Assembly: GCF_001039355.2 (NCBI RefSeq)
Contig: NW_019775570.1
Span: 69,966-133,965 of the forward strand
Direction of reading: 5' to 3'
DNA: 64,000 bases
Source: Lingula anatina
Taxonomy: Eukaryota; Brachiopoda; Lingulata; Lingulida; Lingulidae
Shown here: positions 41,250-54,000 of the stretch, piece by piece
How the letters are laid out: the number at the start of each line of letters is the position of its first letter
Numbering within the stretch: the first letter of the stretch is position 1
Translations under genes and position numbers: made by a program
The notes under the pieces: model-generated
Databases searched by the model: none
Told to the model about the DNA's origin: nothing
Seen by the model: only the letters and a program-made list of their open reading frames with translations

Positions 41250-44200
41250 TAGGAATGAAAACAGTAGCTTTAGCAATAGGTTATTTATAATAAAGAATCT
41301 CACTAAGGATATATACAATATATACAGTATAATAAAACTGCACATTCAAAGTCAGTATAGGTAATATTGTCCTTAGACATTACACTGGTTAATATACTCC
41401 ATCAGCACTCATAGATATATAAAGAAGTAACATTCATTGATTATTACACCTTAAATTCAGATTGCATTTGCATTTTGTAGCTTATTTAACCATTCATGCA
41501 GGATTTCTTCACGCACTTGCAATGTTTTTCCCTCAGTGGTAAATGACACCTTTGCCTTTATCATACTTCATTTGTTTATCTATTTATTCATTACACAATT
41601 TTTTTTTTTTTAATTTTTTCTTTATTTTTTTAGGTATTTATATATAAAATCAGGTTTGTAATAGCAGTTCAACAAATGTCTCATACAAATATATAACCTA
41701 ATACTTTTGCTTTCTTTATTGTTTGCTTACCCTTACATGAGACCCCAATTTCTTTTGGAATTTTATGTTAACTTTTGACTTTATCCAGTATTTATTATGC
41801 TTTATCCTCCTTAGATTTTATGGTATGTTTTTATTTTGTTGCTTGAGGTTGTTTTTGAACTGAGTAAATTCCCAGTTGCTTTATGTTTTATTAATGTGTT
41901 CATTTAGAAAGATGAGCCAGATGCTTCTTCGGCATAATAAAATTTTATGATATTATACTGTGCATAGGCTATGTGTAGAGTTATACACTGTAAAATACAT
42001 TAAAAGTTCTAGTAGAATGACACATAGGTAAAAAAATAGCTATTTACTAGTAGTTTACTCATCTACATATGGAGGGCAGCTGCAATCATTAAAGAAATTG
42101 GGTGCAATTTTTTGATTGAATATTGTTGAGCTTTTGTAATTTTCATGATTATCATTATCATTGTTGATTTGTGTTCATTTGGATGTTTTATTTTAAGTAA
42201 ACATGTTTTATATGTTGTATTAATATTATATATGTGTTGTAGTTTTTGTCTAAAGTTGTCTTGGTTATTAAGCCCAAGTAGTTAAAAAAAGTAAGAGGAG
42301 CTATCAGTTTTGAATGTGTTAATTGTGGCCATTTTAAACATGGAGTATGAATGTTGTGACTTGGTAAACAACTGATTTCAGTGCTCAGTATGGGTAATTA
42401 CAATATCATAGAGATGGAACTTCCTTATTGCATAATTTAGGTGGAATTTTTTAATTCTCAGAATCGGCTAATTAAAAAGGAAGAAGAATGCAGTCGTTCC
42501 TAACATATCAAAAGGCTACAATGCATTTCAGTATTCTTCTTTTAAAAGATTGATAATTTTCAGTTGCATGAATGTACCTTATGTTTTGAGCCCACTCTCC
42601 TTAAGTTAATTTGTGAAATTTCTCAGTCATCTTTTTTAGTTGCCATTTGACATAAAGACGTTTTTAGAAAAATATATATTGATTCAGATTGATATGCATT
42701 TAGAGAACCTGTTGGGTTTTGACATATATGGTAAGTGGAGGTGCATGGTGCAATGTTGTTTTTATTATGATTTCTATTTATTGAGTGGTGCTTCCCAAAC
42801 TGTTTTAAAAAGTTATTACTTGTTAAAAGCACCTATTTGCTTTAATTGTTTTTCAGTGGATATCATTGATGTTTGAAACGTATAATTTAAATCAGCTATG
42901 TTTTCTTATGTTTCCTTTTGATGGTCATTTTAAGCCTTTGGGCTCCTGTAGAATTTACAGTACTTCTCTATTATATTGCTGCTTCTGACAAAGAGGTTGG
43001 TAAGATCTATTTTCAGTTTTCAGTGAGATGTCATACAGGGCATCAGCTTTCAACTCTCAGTAAGTTACTGGTTTAATAAAGCTATAGAAAAAAACGTTTT
43101 AAGGGATTTACTTTGTGTAACAAGAGTTAAATATGACATTTGCCATTTGTAGTAACTGCCCTTTCTCTTTACGATAATGACCCATCTATTCAATGGGCAA
43201 AAATGATCAAACTTTCAGATATGTAATTGTATAAAATCACAAAATTACATTTATGTGTAGCAATTGTGTTTTTTACTGCATAAAACAGAACTTGAGAGCA
43301 GCCTGCTTATTAAATTATTGTTACCACTCAATAGAAATGACTTGAAATATACAGTATCTGTAAATTCACAATTTCCCTCATTGAAAAGGTCGAGTAATTA
43401 CCGTAGTTAATTCAAAGGCAAGTAAGTTGTCATGTACATGTGTAGAAGATATTACACTGATGTTCCATTAAAAAAAGGTAGAAACGAAAGTATGCCTTTC
43501 AAGAAAATATCTTGGCGCTGGATTTTAGCACTCACTGTTGTAATTGTAAATGTTGCAAAACGGTGGTGATAACTGTTAGGTGAGGGAGTTCTGATGCAAA
43601 GTGAAAAACGTTGCTGCTACGTCATCAGCTCTAATAATACCTCCCGATATATTTTTGATGCGAAGGCATTATCCCATTACGACAATGTTTATTTCCGCAT
43701 TGTCAAAGCGGATGAAAAACGTTCCTACATGTAACCTCTACGCACGCACCTCTACCAGTGCTTATCAAGGGTAAAATTAAAAACTATTTTTACATTGAAA
43801 CACGAAGAAAGTGGTGCACGAGGAAGCTTGTATCTTATGTTATCTCTGTGTGTTACTGAGAAACATTACGTCCTATACGACTATGAGCATCTTAATATAA
43901 TATGGGAATACTAGTACGTCTGCGAGGAAAGCAATATTATCGATTGATTATGAATTAGACAATTTTAGCTGAAAAGTTTGCCAAAAAATAATAATAAATC
44001 CGCAGCGATGAGGGCTATTACAAAACCCTCCCACTGTGACTCAGATATCTGAATCTAAAACTCTGACCAATATAACGATCCATTATATATATATGCCATG
44101 ACCAGAATGAATTATATGGTCTTTTGAGATGCGGTTCTGCTTTGGTTTCATGGTAGTGCGGTTTAAATACAACGAGAACACTGATGAAGGCAATACGTCT

Positions 44201-47116
44201 ATTGACTCAACTTGCACCGAGTTTTTTCCTTTTCTCAATCATGATAACTTTACCTTGACTCACCCAGTGTGTCTCGGGCACCTAATTACCGGGTCATTTT
44301 CCTACTAAATGACTGATTCGAAATGACGCTGAGCGTATAATCCAAGGAAAATTACATAACGAAGAGAACAAGGAAAACTGCGTTCCTCGAAAAATAGGCG
44401 ATAAAGAAAGACAATGGAAATGAGGTCCCTGAGGTAGAGAGTGGAACGGGGTTTTTTTTCTGGGAAAATTGGTTTAGTGGTTAAAAGGGGTTAGATAACG
44501 ACAAAAGATTGAATACCAGGAAAAAAAACGCGACTACTATTATTAATTCTACTAGTTACACTATACTACTACTACCACTACTACTACTACTACTACAACT
44601 ACTACTAATAATAATAACTTATTTCTTAAGACCGTGTTACACAAATATCACAAGGATGTTTACATATGTAATTACTTATAAAACCGTCAACTAATAATAA
44701 TAATAATAATCGCTATTTTGCCACTCGATGTTTCTAGCATTTTGAGCGGACACAGAAATTAGCTTTGCTGTCCTCAAACCCAATAGACAAAATGCCTTCT
44801 GGCTTACTGCTGACGGGATGGGACTTCTATTTTGTGAAAAAGTCGGAAAATGTGGCGTGGGGCCCAGTGGTCCGCCTAGGCCAATGATATTTATGGTTCC
44901 CAATAAATCGGAAATCTACCGATAATCAGAAAAATCTTATCCCTGCTGTTATAAACAAATCTATATTTGAATTGGAATTCTATGTATATTTGAGCAAGTT
45001 AGATTAATTCAAACCGCTCAGAAAAAATACCCAGAAGACAGTGTACCGTTGAAAGGCATATGGCAGAGTTTTATTTCAACTTTTTTCGCCATTCCCCATG
45101 TGTGATGATTACCTACTTACTTGTCAATACCACTTTGATCAGATTCAAATTAAAAAAAAGAACTTTTTTGATTATTTTTGCATTGATATAGTCTAGCGCT
45201 GGGAATTATCCTACACTGCAATTGAATAATTCATATCAACGGGAATACAAAATTGCTCTAATGAACGAATCCCACTCCAACATCTCCCCGTTGATTGTGA
45301 TGATTTCATTACTTTGAGATCACGAGGAACTGAAAGCACCAGTACTCTGGCATACAAATCTACCCACATAGTCAGCGAGTGGGTAGCATATTTTTAAGTA
45401 TATGGGAGGGGGGTACTTAACCATTCAATAGAAAACTACATGTAGATCAGATTTTAAGGTAGACGTAATATCCGTTAGTTATCCACCTGTGGTGTGTGAG
45501 TTTATATTTATGACAGTTTAAATTGTAAGTATGTGTGTGTATGTGTGTGTGTGTGTGTGTGGGGGGCGGGGGGGGGCGTTGAACCCCTTCAGGTTCCCTG
45601 TACCTCAGGTCCGACACCTACGTCGCATTAGCCTAGACAGAGCGAGATGAGATAGGGGACGATCGACTCGCATTATTATTTTAAAAATTTTATATAATTA
45701 CATCCTGCTAACCATTGATTAATCTTTCAATTAAAGATGGTAAGATTGGTGAAAAATACTACCTAAATTAGTCCAAGAATGAGCATTATACAATAATACG
45801 TATTAAAACTAAAAGATCTTGGCGCATCCAGGATCTTTTTTTTTTTTTTTTTTTTTTTTTAGTTTTTAGTGGGTTCGTCAAATAATCTTACTTAAAAAAG
45901 GAATCTTTTGCTCACTATCGGCATTTTAACTGGTCCCAGTAGTCGGTGAATCTCAGAATGGCATCCTAGAATTGGTGCTTTTTATAATAAGGATTAAATG
46001 CTGTCAATAGCATACGAAATGATAAAAAAATACTATGTGAAATATTTTAAGCAACCCAGCAGCGGTAGACAAAGCGCTTTCAGTTGAACTTAACGACAGC
46101 AAATCTCTGTCACATCAGCGGTCAGTGCTCTTGGTGGTCAATGTTTGATTTTGAAAATAACTCGATAACATACGCAACGGCTTAAAAGGAACATGCAGAG
46201 CGTTATCCATAAGAGGTCTAGCTCTTTTGCACAAAAATCACGTTTTTATGAGTCAGTGTAGAGAGAGAAGAATGCCTTATACAGTATATCGGAAAACACA
46301 GACCGTGCGTGTATAAATGTATGTGGTAAATAGGCTTTTATACACAAAAAATACACAATCTACGGCTTACTATACACAAAAAGGTCACTGTAGTATAAAA
46401 TTAGAATGAAAACAATTTGTCCTTCATGATATACGCTTGTTGTGTACGTTAATTCTGCCCTCGTGAAGTGTATAAATACATAGTAGATACCAATATGTAG
46501 CATCCATCTTACAACATGCAGCAGGATTCTTACATAATTATTTAATCTCTATCTTTCAATTTGTCTCTTCGCTTAAACTCTTTACATTCTAGTAAAAAAG
46601 CACGAGTCATAGGAATCATATCTATTGGCCCAAGGCTGAAATCATTCTTGTGTTTATTTGGCTTTACGTCATAAACAACCCACGTAGCTAAAAAGGTACC
46701 TTGCAGTGAATTTGGTCTAATCTTAGAAATACGGTATTTATAGGAGCTAGGTGCTGACACGATTCCCCTGAGCTACCAACACGAATGTCATTTTTTCTAA
46801 AAGAGCGTTAAGTCAGAAGTTAATGAGCAGACCACTTTTTTTTACCGCTGTTAGTTAATGCACAGTTCATGTTTCTGTGACATATGGTGTGTCATCATGG
46901 TGCAGTGATACATGCTTTAAAGTCACGGACCAGGAAGACAGAAAACGATTTGGTGACACTCTTACATCATAATAAAGCTGTTGTTGTCGAGAAAAGTGCC
47001 AAATTACACTACCTCCACATGTTTTTCCTGGTTGCAGTAGTCGGTGAATCTCAGAATGGCATCTTAGAGTTGGTGCTCATTATAAAAATATCAAATCTAT
47101 AGACCAACAGATATTA
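41250..47116. other. 3' flank and intergenic DNA, no gene seen
   Basis: The 3' UTR of the VOPP1-like gene must lie at the start; AATAAA-type hexamers occur near 41330, 41935 and 43073. Simple repeats: poly-T at 41598 and 45836-45860, (ACT)n at 44560-44605, (GT)n at 45531-45560. A ~52 bp block (AGTCGGTGAATCTCAGAATG) occurs at 45939 and again at 47038. No supported exon. Confidence 0.5.
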
Positions 47117-47294
47117 GTGGCCCCATTCAGAATAAGGGACTTACTAGTCCGAGGGTCAAATATGGCGACCCACAACAAAGCTTGCCGTCTAATCCGCTGA
47201 AAGTCACTGAATAGATTCCCCGTGGGGAAGTATTCAAGTGGGTCGGCCATATTTGACCCTCGGACTAGTTATACCCCTAATCTGAATGAGGCCA
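47117..47294. mobile_element. Foldback MITE, family E, 178 bp
   Basis: Flanked by TTA and TTG, with ends GTGGCCCCATTCAGA and TCTGAATGAGGCCA. The inner arms ACTAGTCCGAGGGTCAAATA and its complement are perfect. Confidence 0.8.
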
Positions 47295-47504
47295 TTGGCG
47301 GCTCCAAGGTGGGGTTAGCTAGGTGCCTGAATTCAGTGATTGGGGCGGGAGACTGCCACCGGAATCTTCTTTTAGCAGTTTGAGTATCCTATACCACATA
47401 AGTGAAGGGATTCCGAAGTTAATTTAAGGAGAAATAAAACTGCGTGGCCATACACGGGTATGCCCTGATTTTTTTCACGTTGTGGAAGTATTACGTGTCT
47501 CTTA

Positions 47505-47720
47505 GACCCCATTCCCAGAGATTAGATCGATCCAACTAGATCGACCTAACTCCCTGGGGGTTCACGCTAAATAGCTGTCACTGCCGAGCGGGCACGAAAG
47601 TTAATTAGCCCCTTACAGCTTCAAGTAGGCGGGACGGACATTTAAGCCGGATTATCTGACTGTAATCTAGTGACACTCCCCACGGGGATAGATCGATCTA
47701 AAATCTCTGGGAATGCGCCC
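47505..47720 (+). mobile_element. MITE family A, copy 6
   Basis: A 216 bp element with perfect TTA flanks and ends GACCCCATTCCCAGAG and TCTCTGGGAATGCGCCC. Confidence 0.9.
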
Positions 47721-48724
47721 TTACTTGAACTTAAAAATGATGATAGAAAATTACCAATCACGATATGTTACGATATCTAACCTGTACTACAGTATTAGTC
47801 TATAAGCCATCCCGAGTGTTGTCTATTATGTGGGCTTTGGCGGTTTGACGGCAAAACCTCAGGCACATTTATAATTCTCATTTCTATATAAAAAAAGAAC
47901 TTTCTTTTAATGGAAACATTCAGATAAAAGATCCAGATATAAATCGGCCGTGATCTCCACTTTAAAACTATAAAATTCGATTCCCAACAGCGTATCTCCC
48001 ACACAAGAAATGCTGACAGCAGAATCACGCTCTGTAAATAGGGCAATACGACTGCGTTTGATTTATTGTGAGATGAGCTACAGTGAATTAAGCAGAAGAT
48101 CTATTAAACAGTAGATGTAAAGTAACCATTATGTTAATGAAGGTGACCAAGGCATTTATTTTTTCACCCCCCCCCCCGAAATGAATAATAACAGTCTACG
48201 TTGGCGTTTTTTATACATCGTATTGAAAAATTGTTAATCAGCAGTTAAAAAGCTTTTTACATACATCAGTGGTGGAGCGTTTTAATTGTAGTCTATATAG
48301 GCTTACTAAGAGCGTCCCAAGGGTAGATGTCCAATTAAGTGGGCTGCACATAGAGCCTTCACCTACAAGGCCGAAACTCAGGATATCAATTACAGCAGCA
48401 CTCTAGTCCAATACTGACGTTTAGTTCATATATAATTATTTACAAAATGCACTCCTCTGAAACCCAGTGTGAAAGCGCAGACCAAGCGTGGGAAATCATC
48501 CCGTTGGTGTTAGTTGCAGAGCTCCGCGTGGCATCACCGCTAGATGTCAGCAGTTTCGCCACGCGCCAAGCGGTCAATAATGTCGTCTGTCCTAATGAAT
48601 AATCATTGAGACGCCTATATTAAGTGAGGACATCTTCAGAAACTTCTCACTCCACCATCGGAACAGAAAACTTGAACTACTGAATACGTTTGGCTACCAG
48701 GACAATTCGAAAGGGGTTTTGAAG

Positions 48725-48782
48725 ATGGCGCAAGGCAGAGATGTAATCAGTTTACTTGTCGGTTTTTTCCTCATTTGTCTCG
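48725..48782 (+). CDS. Signal-peptide first exon of an unidentified secreted or membrane protein
   Basis: ATG at 48725 in a good context (AAGATGG) opens MAQGRDVISLLVGFFLICL and ends at a strong donor (G then GTAAGTGA) in phase 1. The short polar start followed by a hydrophobic core is a typical cleavable signal. No following exon could be recognised up to the window end, so the gene either has a very long first intron or continues beyond 64 kb. Confidence 0.55.
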
Positions 48783-50824
48783 GTAAGTGACGACTGGTGC
48801 TTTGAAGGTATCTTCAGCAGCAAGAACTGTCGGAATTCCGATAAATATTTTCTTAGCATATTTGTAGCAAAGCTTGTGTGCCGAGATGTTTAAACGATAG
48901 AAGAACTGTTGGTCCCGTTAAACCCGCACTGCGTGAAAAGATATTGAAGACGACAAATATCGGTTGTTTCTGCACCGTAAGAATATTAACGAGTTTTTGT
49001 CTTAACCTTGCTAAACTGTGAGGAGGGATTGATTTCTTAAGAATTTTAATGGCAGATCGACATGTCTTTGATTTCTGATTTTGATGGTAAATCAAGCTGT
49101 ATTAAGGATATATGCGAGACAGAGTGATAAGATAGTAATAGGGTTTTCCTCTTTTCCAAATTAATCATCAAACCAGTATCTTGTACATGGACTAGTGATT
49201 GCAATTACGTCGGAATAATTAATACCGTTTGCCCAAACATACTAATTAGAAGGCCTACTTTACCGACTTTACAGTGTATTTGTCATTAAATGCATTTTAT
49301 TTGTCATTAAAACTGCAAATGAGAAGTTTAACTTCACAGAATGTCCTTGCTGGACTGACTTTGAAAGTGTAAGCGGTTTATGTCCAGATTGTTGAAATTG
49401 GTACATTTAAACAAGGCATAAATATGATAAAGATAGCAGGATGAAACTTGATATTATATGAGTTTTAAGATGTGGTAAGTATAAAATATGAATATACAAA
49501 AAAGTGGATAGTGATTTTCATCTTGAACGTTACGAAAAATTGTACCCTAAAAGTGTTGGAATCATCCAGATGTAAATAAGTATAGAAGATCAAAGAACAA
49601 AATGTAGTTTCGCATTGAGAGCAAAATGTGGAAATTGATGAATTGGATGTCAACAACTAGCAAGGGCAATAAGTTATATTAATTAAAACATTTACGTCTC
49701 AATTTAAGTTGTAGTTTCCTTTATAATCCAAAAGCTAAAATCTGAAAACAACAACTAGCGTGCCATGCAAATGAATGGCATTGGTTTGTACCGCTGTCAT
49801 GAAACGACAACGTCACATGTTTAAAACATGAGGGCTGTCTTAATAGTTAAATGTCAATAAACGTGTGGGTGTGTGCACGCGCATCTTCGTGCAAAATTGG
49901 AAACTGCACTTCTTTGTCTAAGTTAGCGTGAGTTATCAGCAGTTTAAAAGACCATGCGTAATTTACAATTCAAGGATTTAATATTACATATATTGAATCA
50001 CTAAAGTGTTAATAGATTTCATTAAGGCGTGTCATTCGAGCTAATGACACATGGTTTTACATCAAGATGTTTGTTTATGAACGGGGGCGTTCCTAATCTC
50101 CAAATCGACAAAACAGTGTCAATATATGCAGTGGAATTAATGGCTCCGTGAAAAGGTAATCCCTCTTCTACGGTGTCCTATTAGATAGATTAACTTAATT
50201 CTCATTAAAGAGATGTTTAGGGTGTAAACTATGCCATGTTGTATTCTCGTATAATATCCATTATGTGCATTGTTATACAATGTGTAAAACAACATTATCA
50301 AACAAAACATGCAGGAACAGTGTACGTAATCAGCGTAATGGACAAAGACACGAAAGAACTAACGCAAACATAATGTGCTATCAGACAATTTGTTTAAAAA
50401 AGACGACAGAACAGCTGCCAGCTAGAAAACAGCTGCTTTCTTTGTCAATTTTCCGTGAATGATTACGCTACGGCAAACAAAAGGTTCAGTAAGGGGTTAT
50501 GGAATTTGTAGATGAACCATGGTGTTAATATTTCTGTCTAGCGTCTCTGTTGTTCGTCTGCCAATTTTGATACCAATTGCATCAAAGCGAGAAAACAACG
50601 CGCTAAGTAAAAACTAAATTTGTCGATAACATCTGTCTACGGAAAATAATTATTCCGTATGATTGTCAACAGTAACTGTCAGATGGTTTTGTCGATTTCT
50701 CATTTGAAAGAATTCTCTGTGATTGAGAGACGTCTGAAACGAAATAATATAAGTTGCACGATAAATACGAATTTCAGTAGGACAAATATATATTTGTGAG
50801 AAGTTTGGACCCTCTCAGACAAAC

Positions 50825-50856
<32 letters not shown>

Positions 50857-51321
50857 CATGAGAGCATGTACGGTAAAAATAAAAAGGAACGAAAACGAAA
50901 GCGAAAGTCATCATTAACAGAGCTATTTAGCAATAGTCACACGACAAAACGGTTAACCCCCAATCCCGTTTTCTGTTTCAAGAAATGTTCAGATTCAACA
51001 CAGTTGATGCTGGCCTTTGAATTCAAACATATGTGACAGCTTAATGGGACAGCTTCATTTCCGATTCAATCAGTGACAAATCCCTTACCTTTTGATATCA
51101 TAATATCTACAAATACGATTAGCCTTAATTACGGCAATCGACCGTTTCTACGACATCCAATACTATAATAGGACTTATAAGGCAAGGGAGAGGATGGGGT
51201 CTTAAGTAGAACGTTTGTCCCGAATTCAAGATTGAAAAAAATCTGATCGCGTTTACCAGGGATAGATTAGATCTAGTCCGCTAGAATAAAGCAATTATCT
51301 GCTGTTTTTTTAAATTGTGTA
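48783..51321. other. AT-rich DNA after the signal-peptide exon, no exon seen
   Basis: Contains a (GA)n run (50828-50855). If the exon at 48725 is real, this is probably its first intron. Confidence 0.45.
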
Positions 51322-51489
51322 CAGGGGCGGATCCAGAGATATTTTCTGACAGTCTTCCAAATTATCTTTGTTGACCCATCCACCATTTTTGACCGTCTTC
51401 CGACAGAAAAAATTAGTTACCCGTCAATGTAAACTTGAAAATCTGACCGTCTTCCGGAAGACCCAGAAGACCGCCTAAATCCGCCCCTG
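51322..51489. mobile_element. MITE with hAT-like ends, 168 bp
   Basis: Ends CAGGGGCGGATCCAG and CTAAATCCGCCCCTG are inverted repeats, and TGTGTA flanks both sides exactly. The interior has two GACCGTCTTCCG blocks. It shares its start with the element at 28354. Confidence 0.8.
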
Positions 51490-52611
51490 TGTGTAGACAT
51501 CATCCATTTCACACACATATTTTACCGAGCAGTCCCTAGATCGTTCGCAAAACATTCGTACGCCAATAACGATCGAGGTTTCACAATTGACGACGTACAT
51601 GTACTCGAGTAATACGAAGCACAAATGCTTTTCACGCGGATGTCAGTCTGTTTTGCTTGCTGAAAAACCAAGTACGAAGACATAGGTGTGTGTTATGGTG
51701 TGTGTTATTTCTGAAGATGGCATGGGTGGTGAGCGGTGTCACCTGCTCAGTTGATAGCATATTTTCCTCACTTTGTCAAAAAATAAACCGTCGTTATGTA
51801 AATCAAGAGAACAAACGTGTCTTCATAATATCCCAAGAATAGTGAGTTTTCCAACCTGAATAAGTTAATTGAATGTGAACTCAATTCGTTCATTATAAAT
51901 TTTCAAACATGTGTTAATTGAATGCGAACTCACTTCATAAGTAATATTGACAAAGATGTCTTAAACTATTCGAACGTTGCAATGGCGAACTACAAAACTC
52001 GAGGTCACGGTTAGCGTTGGGTGGTGACGTAGTTTAAAATTATTCCCTCGTTCTCATTCGTAGTTCATCGGTTTCCTGAGCCCATCGCACGGTCGGCTTA
52101 AAGAAGTCGTCCCGAAAATAATTTAGGAAACCTAAAACGTGCCCAGAAACTAACTGTAAGACTGGTCAGGGTCTACATCACAAGTGCAATCCTGAACAAT
52201 TCTCACCTTCTTCAGCAGGTGTAACACAAGGGGCAGTTAGGCTACCACATTTCTAATATAACCAGTTTATTGCCCAACCCACCCCTCTCCTGCTCTCGAC
52301 CTATGTATATCAATCACTTAACACAGAGACAGCAGCCGCTTGTATTTAGTATTTAGTATGCCGTGGGGATCGGAAGCGCGCACTAGACCATTAGAGTAAT
52401 CCTGACACTGGATAATACATAATCAACCAAACACAGGGACCAGATGGCCCATTGGAATCTTGGAACCATCAAGTTGAAATGTATAAATTGTTCAATTTGC
52501 AACAGACTACCAGGTGGATTGAAATTCAGATGAAAGAACAGTGCACCTGAATATTGCAGGTCTGGCTTTTAAACCAGACGAAAATGAATTATTTGACCAC
52601 TGATGTGTTAT

Positions 52612-54000
52612 AGACGTCTAGTCTTTGGCAAGTCGTCCGATTCAAAACATGGTCGGAAATGTTGGTGACCTGAGGTAAAAGGAATGAGGACGATAATTTT
52701 GTATCAAAGTAAAGAGAATTTTGTGACTGCCTGGCATACATGAGTAGAGTATGATACGTCTGAATAATTAATCTTTATTAGATTTGAACTAAAACACTTA
52801 CAATCCAGTAACTCGCACGGAAGCTTAATAAGGCTGGAGATGGTTAATGAACGCAATGAAAGCAAATAACGTTCTTGCTTTGTTTACATTGTTCTGAACG
52901 AATAAGTTAAAGTTGACATTGGGTATTTAGGGAACAGTATCGAAAACGTGATCAAAATCCCGTTTTCTACTGTTGCCTCTATGATTTGCTCCCTGTACCA
53001 TTGAAGGGCAATTCGTCCTTGTACACATTTGAATTGAAATCCTCCTGGTGCTGTTTTGTTATAGTGAACGCAAAACCTTTAACAATGAAGCAATCCTTTA
53101 CAACATTGCATAGAATGGGTGCATGTCAATTACTTCCTTGCCCACAAAATGCAGAACGCTTAAGGGTTGATATCGATAAGTTTGGTGTAATTATTCAAAT
53201 GGAATAGATATGCTTAATTGTTTAATACTTGATACTGTGTGTTCCGAAGTTGGTTCATCCATCGCTTTCCTCTACACCTGTATTTTTTCTACACACCTGT
53301 ATCGATCAGACGGTCTCTGGTCGAATGTGAATGTGCTTCCGATAATTAATCACCTCTCAGCGACAAGACAGTATAACTTTAATCATGCATCCCACATCTT
53401 TATACATAGCTTGCGCCCATTTCCTTCGTAGAAAGTTGTTGACCATAAAGTTAGTTATCAACTAGACCTCTTATTTGATTCAGGGCAATGACTTTTAATG
53501 AAGGTCATCTATATAACATTTTTCCGACAACTCTAGCTTGGTGTCACCCCTTTATTTTAAACCTTGATCCGTCAGAGTGAATATTAATGGAACTTGGAGC
53601 ACATTTTTGAATTGTGAAGCATAATTTCCTACGCTAGCTTTTCTGTTCACCTCCCAAAATCTGTTATTTCCGGAAGCCATATTGTGTGAAGTACATAGCA
53701 ATTAAAACGTGCAAGATGCACGTAACACTCCATAAATCTAATCCGAATCTGCATGAAATAAACATGGCCGTCGACAATGATTTTATATCTGTGCCTTGAA
53801 AACGGAACTTTAATGACAATAATATTTCAGAAGTTGTTATTTTGAGATATACTAGAACCATGCCTAGAATTCTTAAATATAACGGATGTTTCAAAGAGAG
53901 ATTGTTTATTTAATTAAAGGTTTATCGATTGGAACTGCCTGTACTTGTTAAGGTTATTCTTTGTGTTATCGTTTACATGTAGGGAAGAACCCAGAAAGAG
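52612..54000 (+). repeat. Segmental repeat, copy 1 (1.39 kb), ends at an N
   Basis: Matches 54002-55397 at an offset of about 1390 with scattered base changes. From 52767 it matches 57128-58361 at an offset of 4361 with no difference I can see. The open frames inside have no splice or family support. Confidence 0.9.

Noticed and set aside
40838-41345. Minus-strand Leu-rich and Ala/Val-rich frames opposite the Gln-rich exon
   Set aside because: They are antisense readings of CAG/CAA repeats.
46542-46790. Minus-strand frame of 72 codons with a tRNA-like GGTAGCTCAGGGG just upstream
   Set aside because: An A-box-like match suggests a tRNA-derived SINE, but there is no clear B box and no cloverleaf, and the frame has no family match. 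Not strong enough to list.
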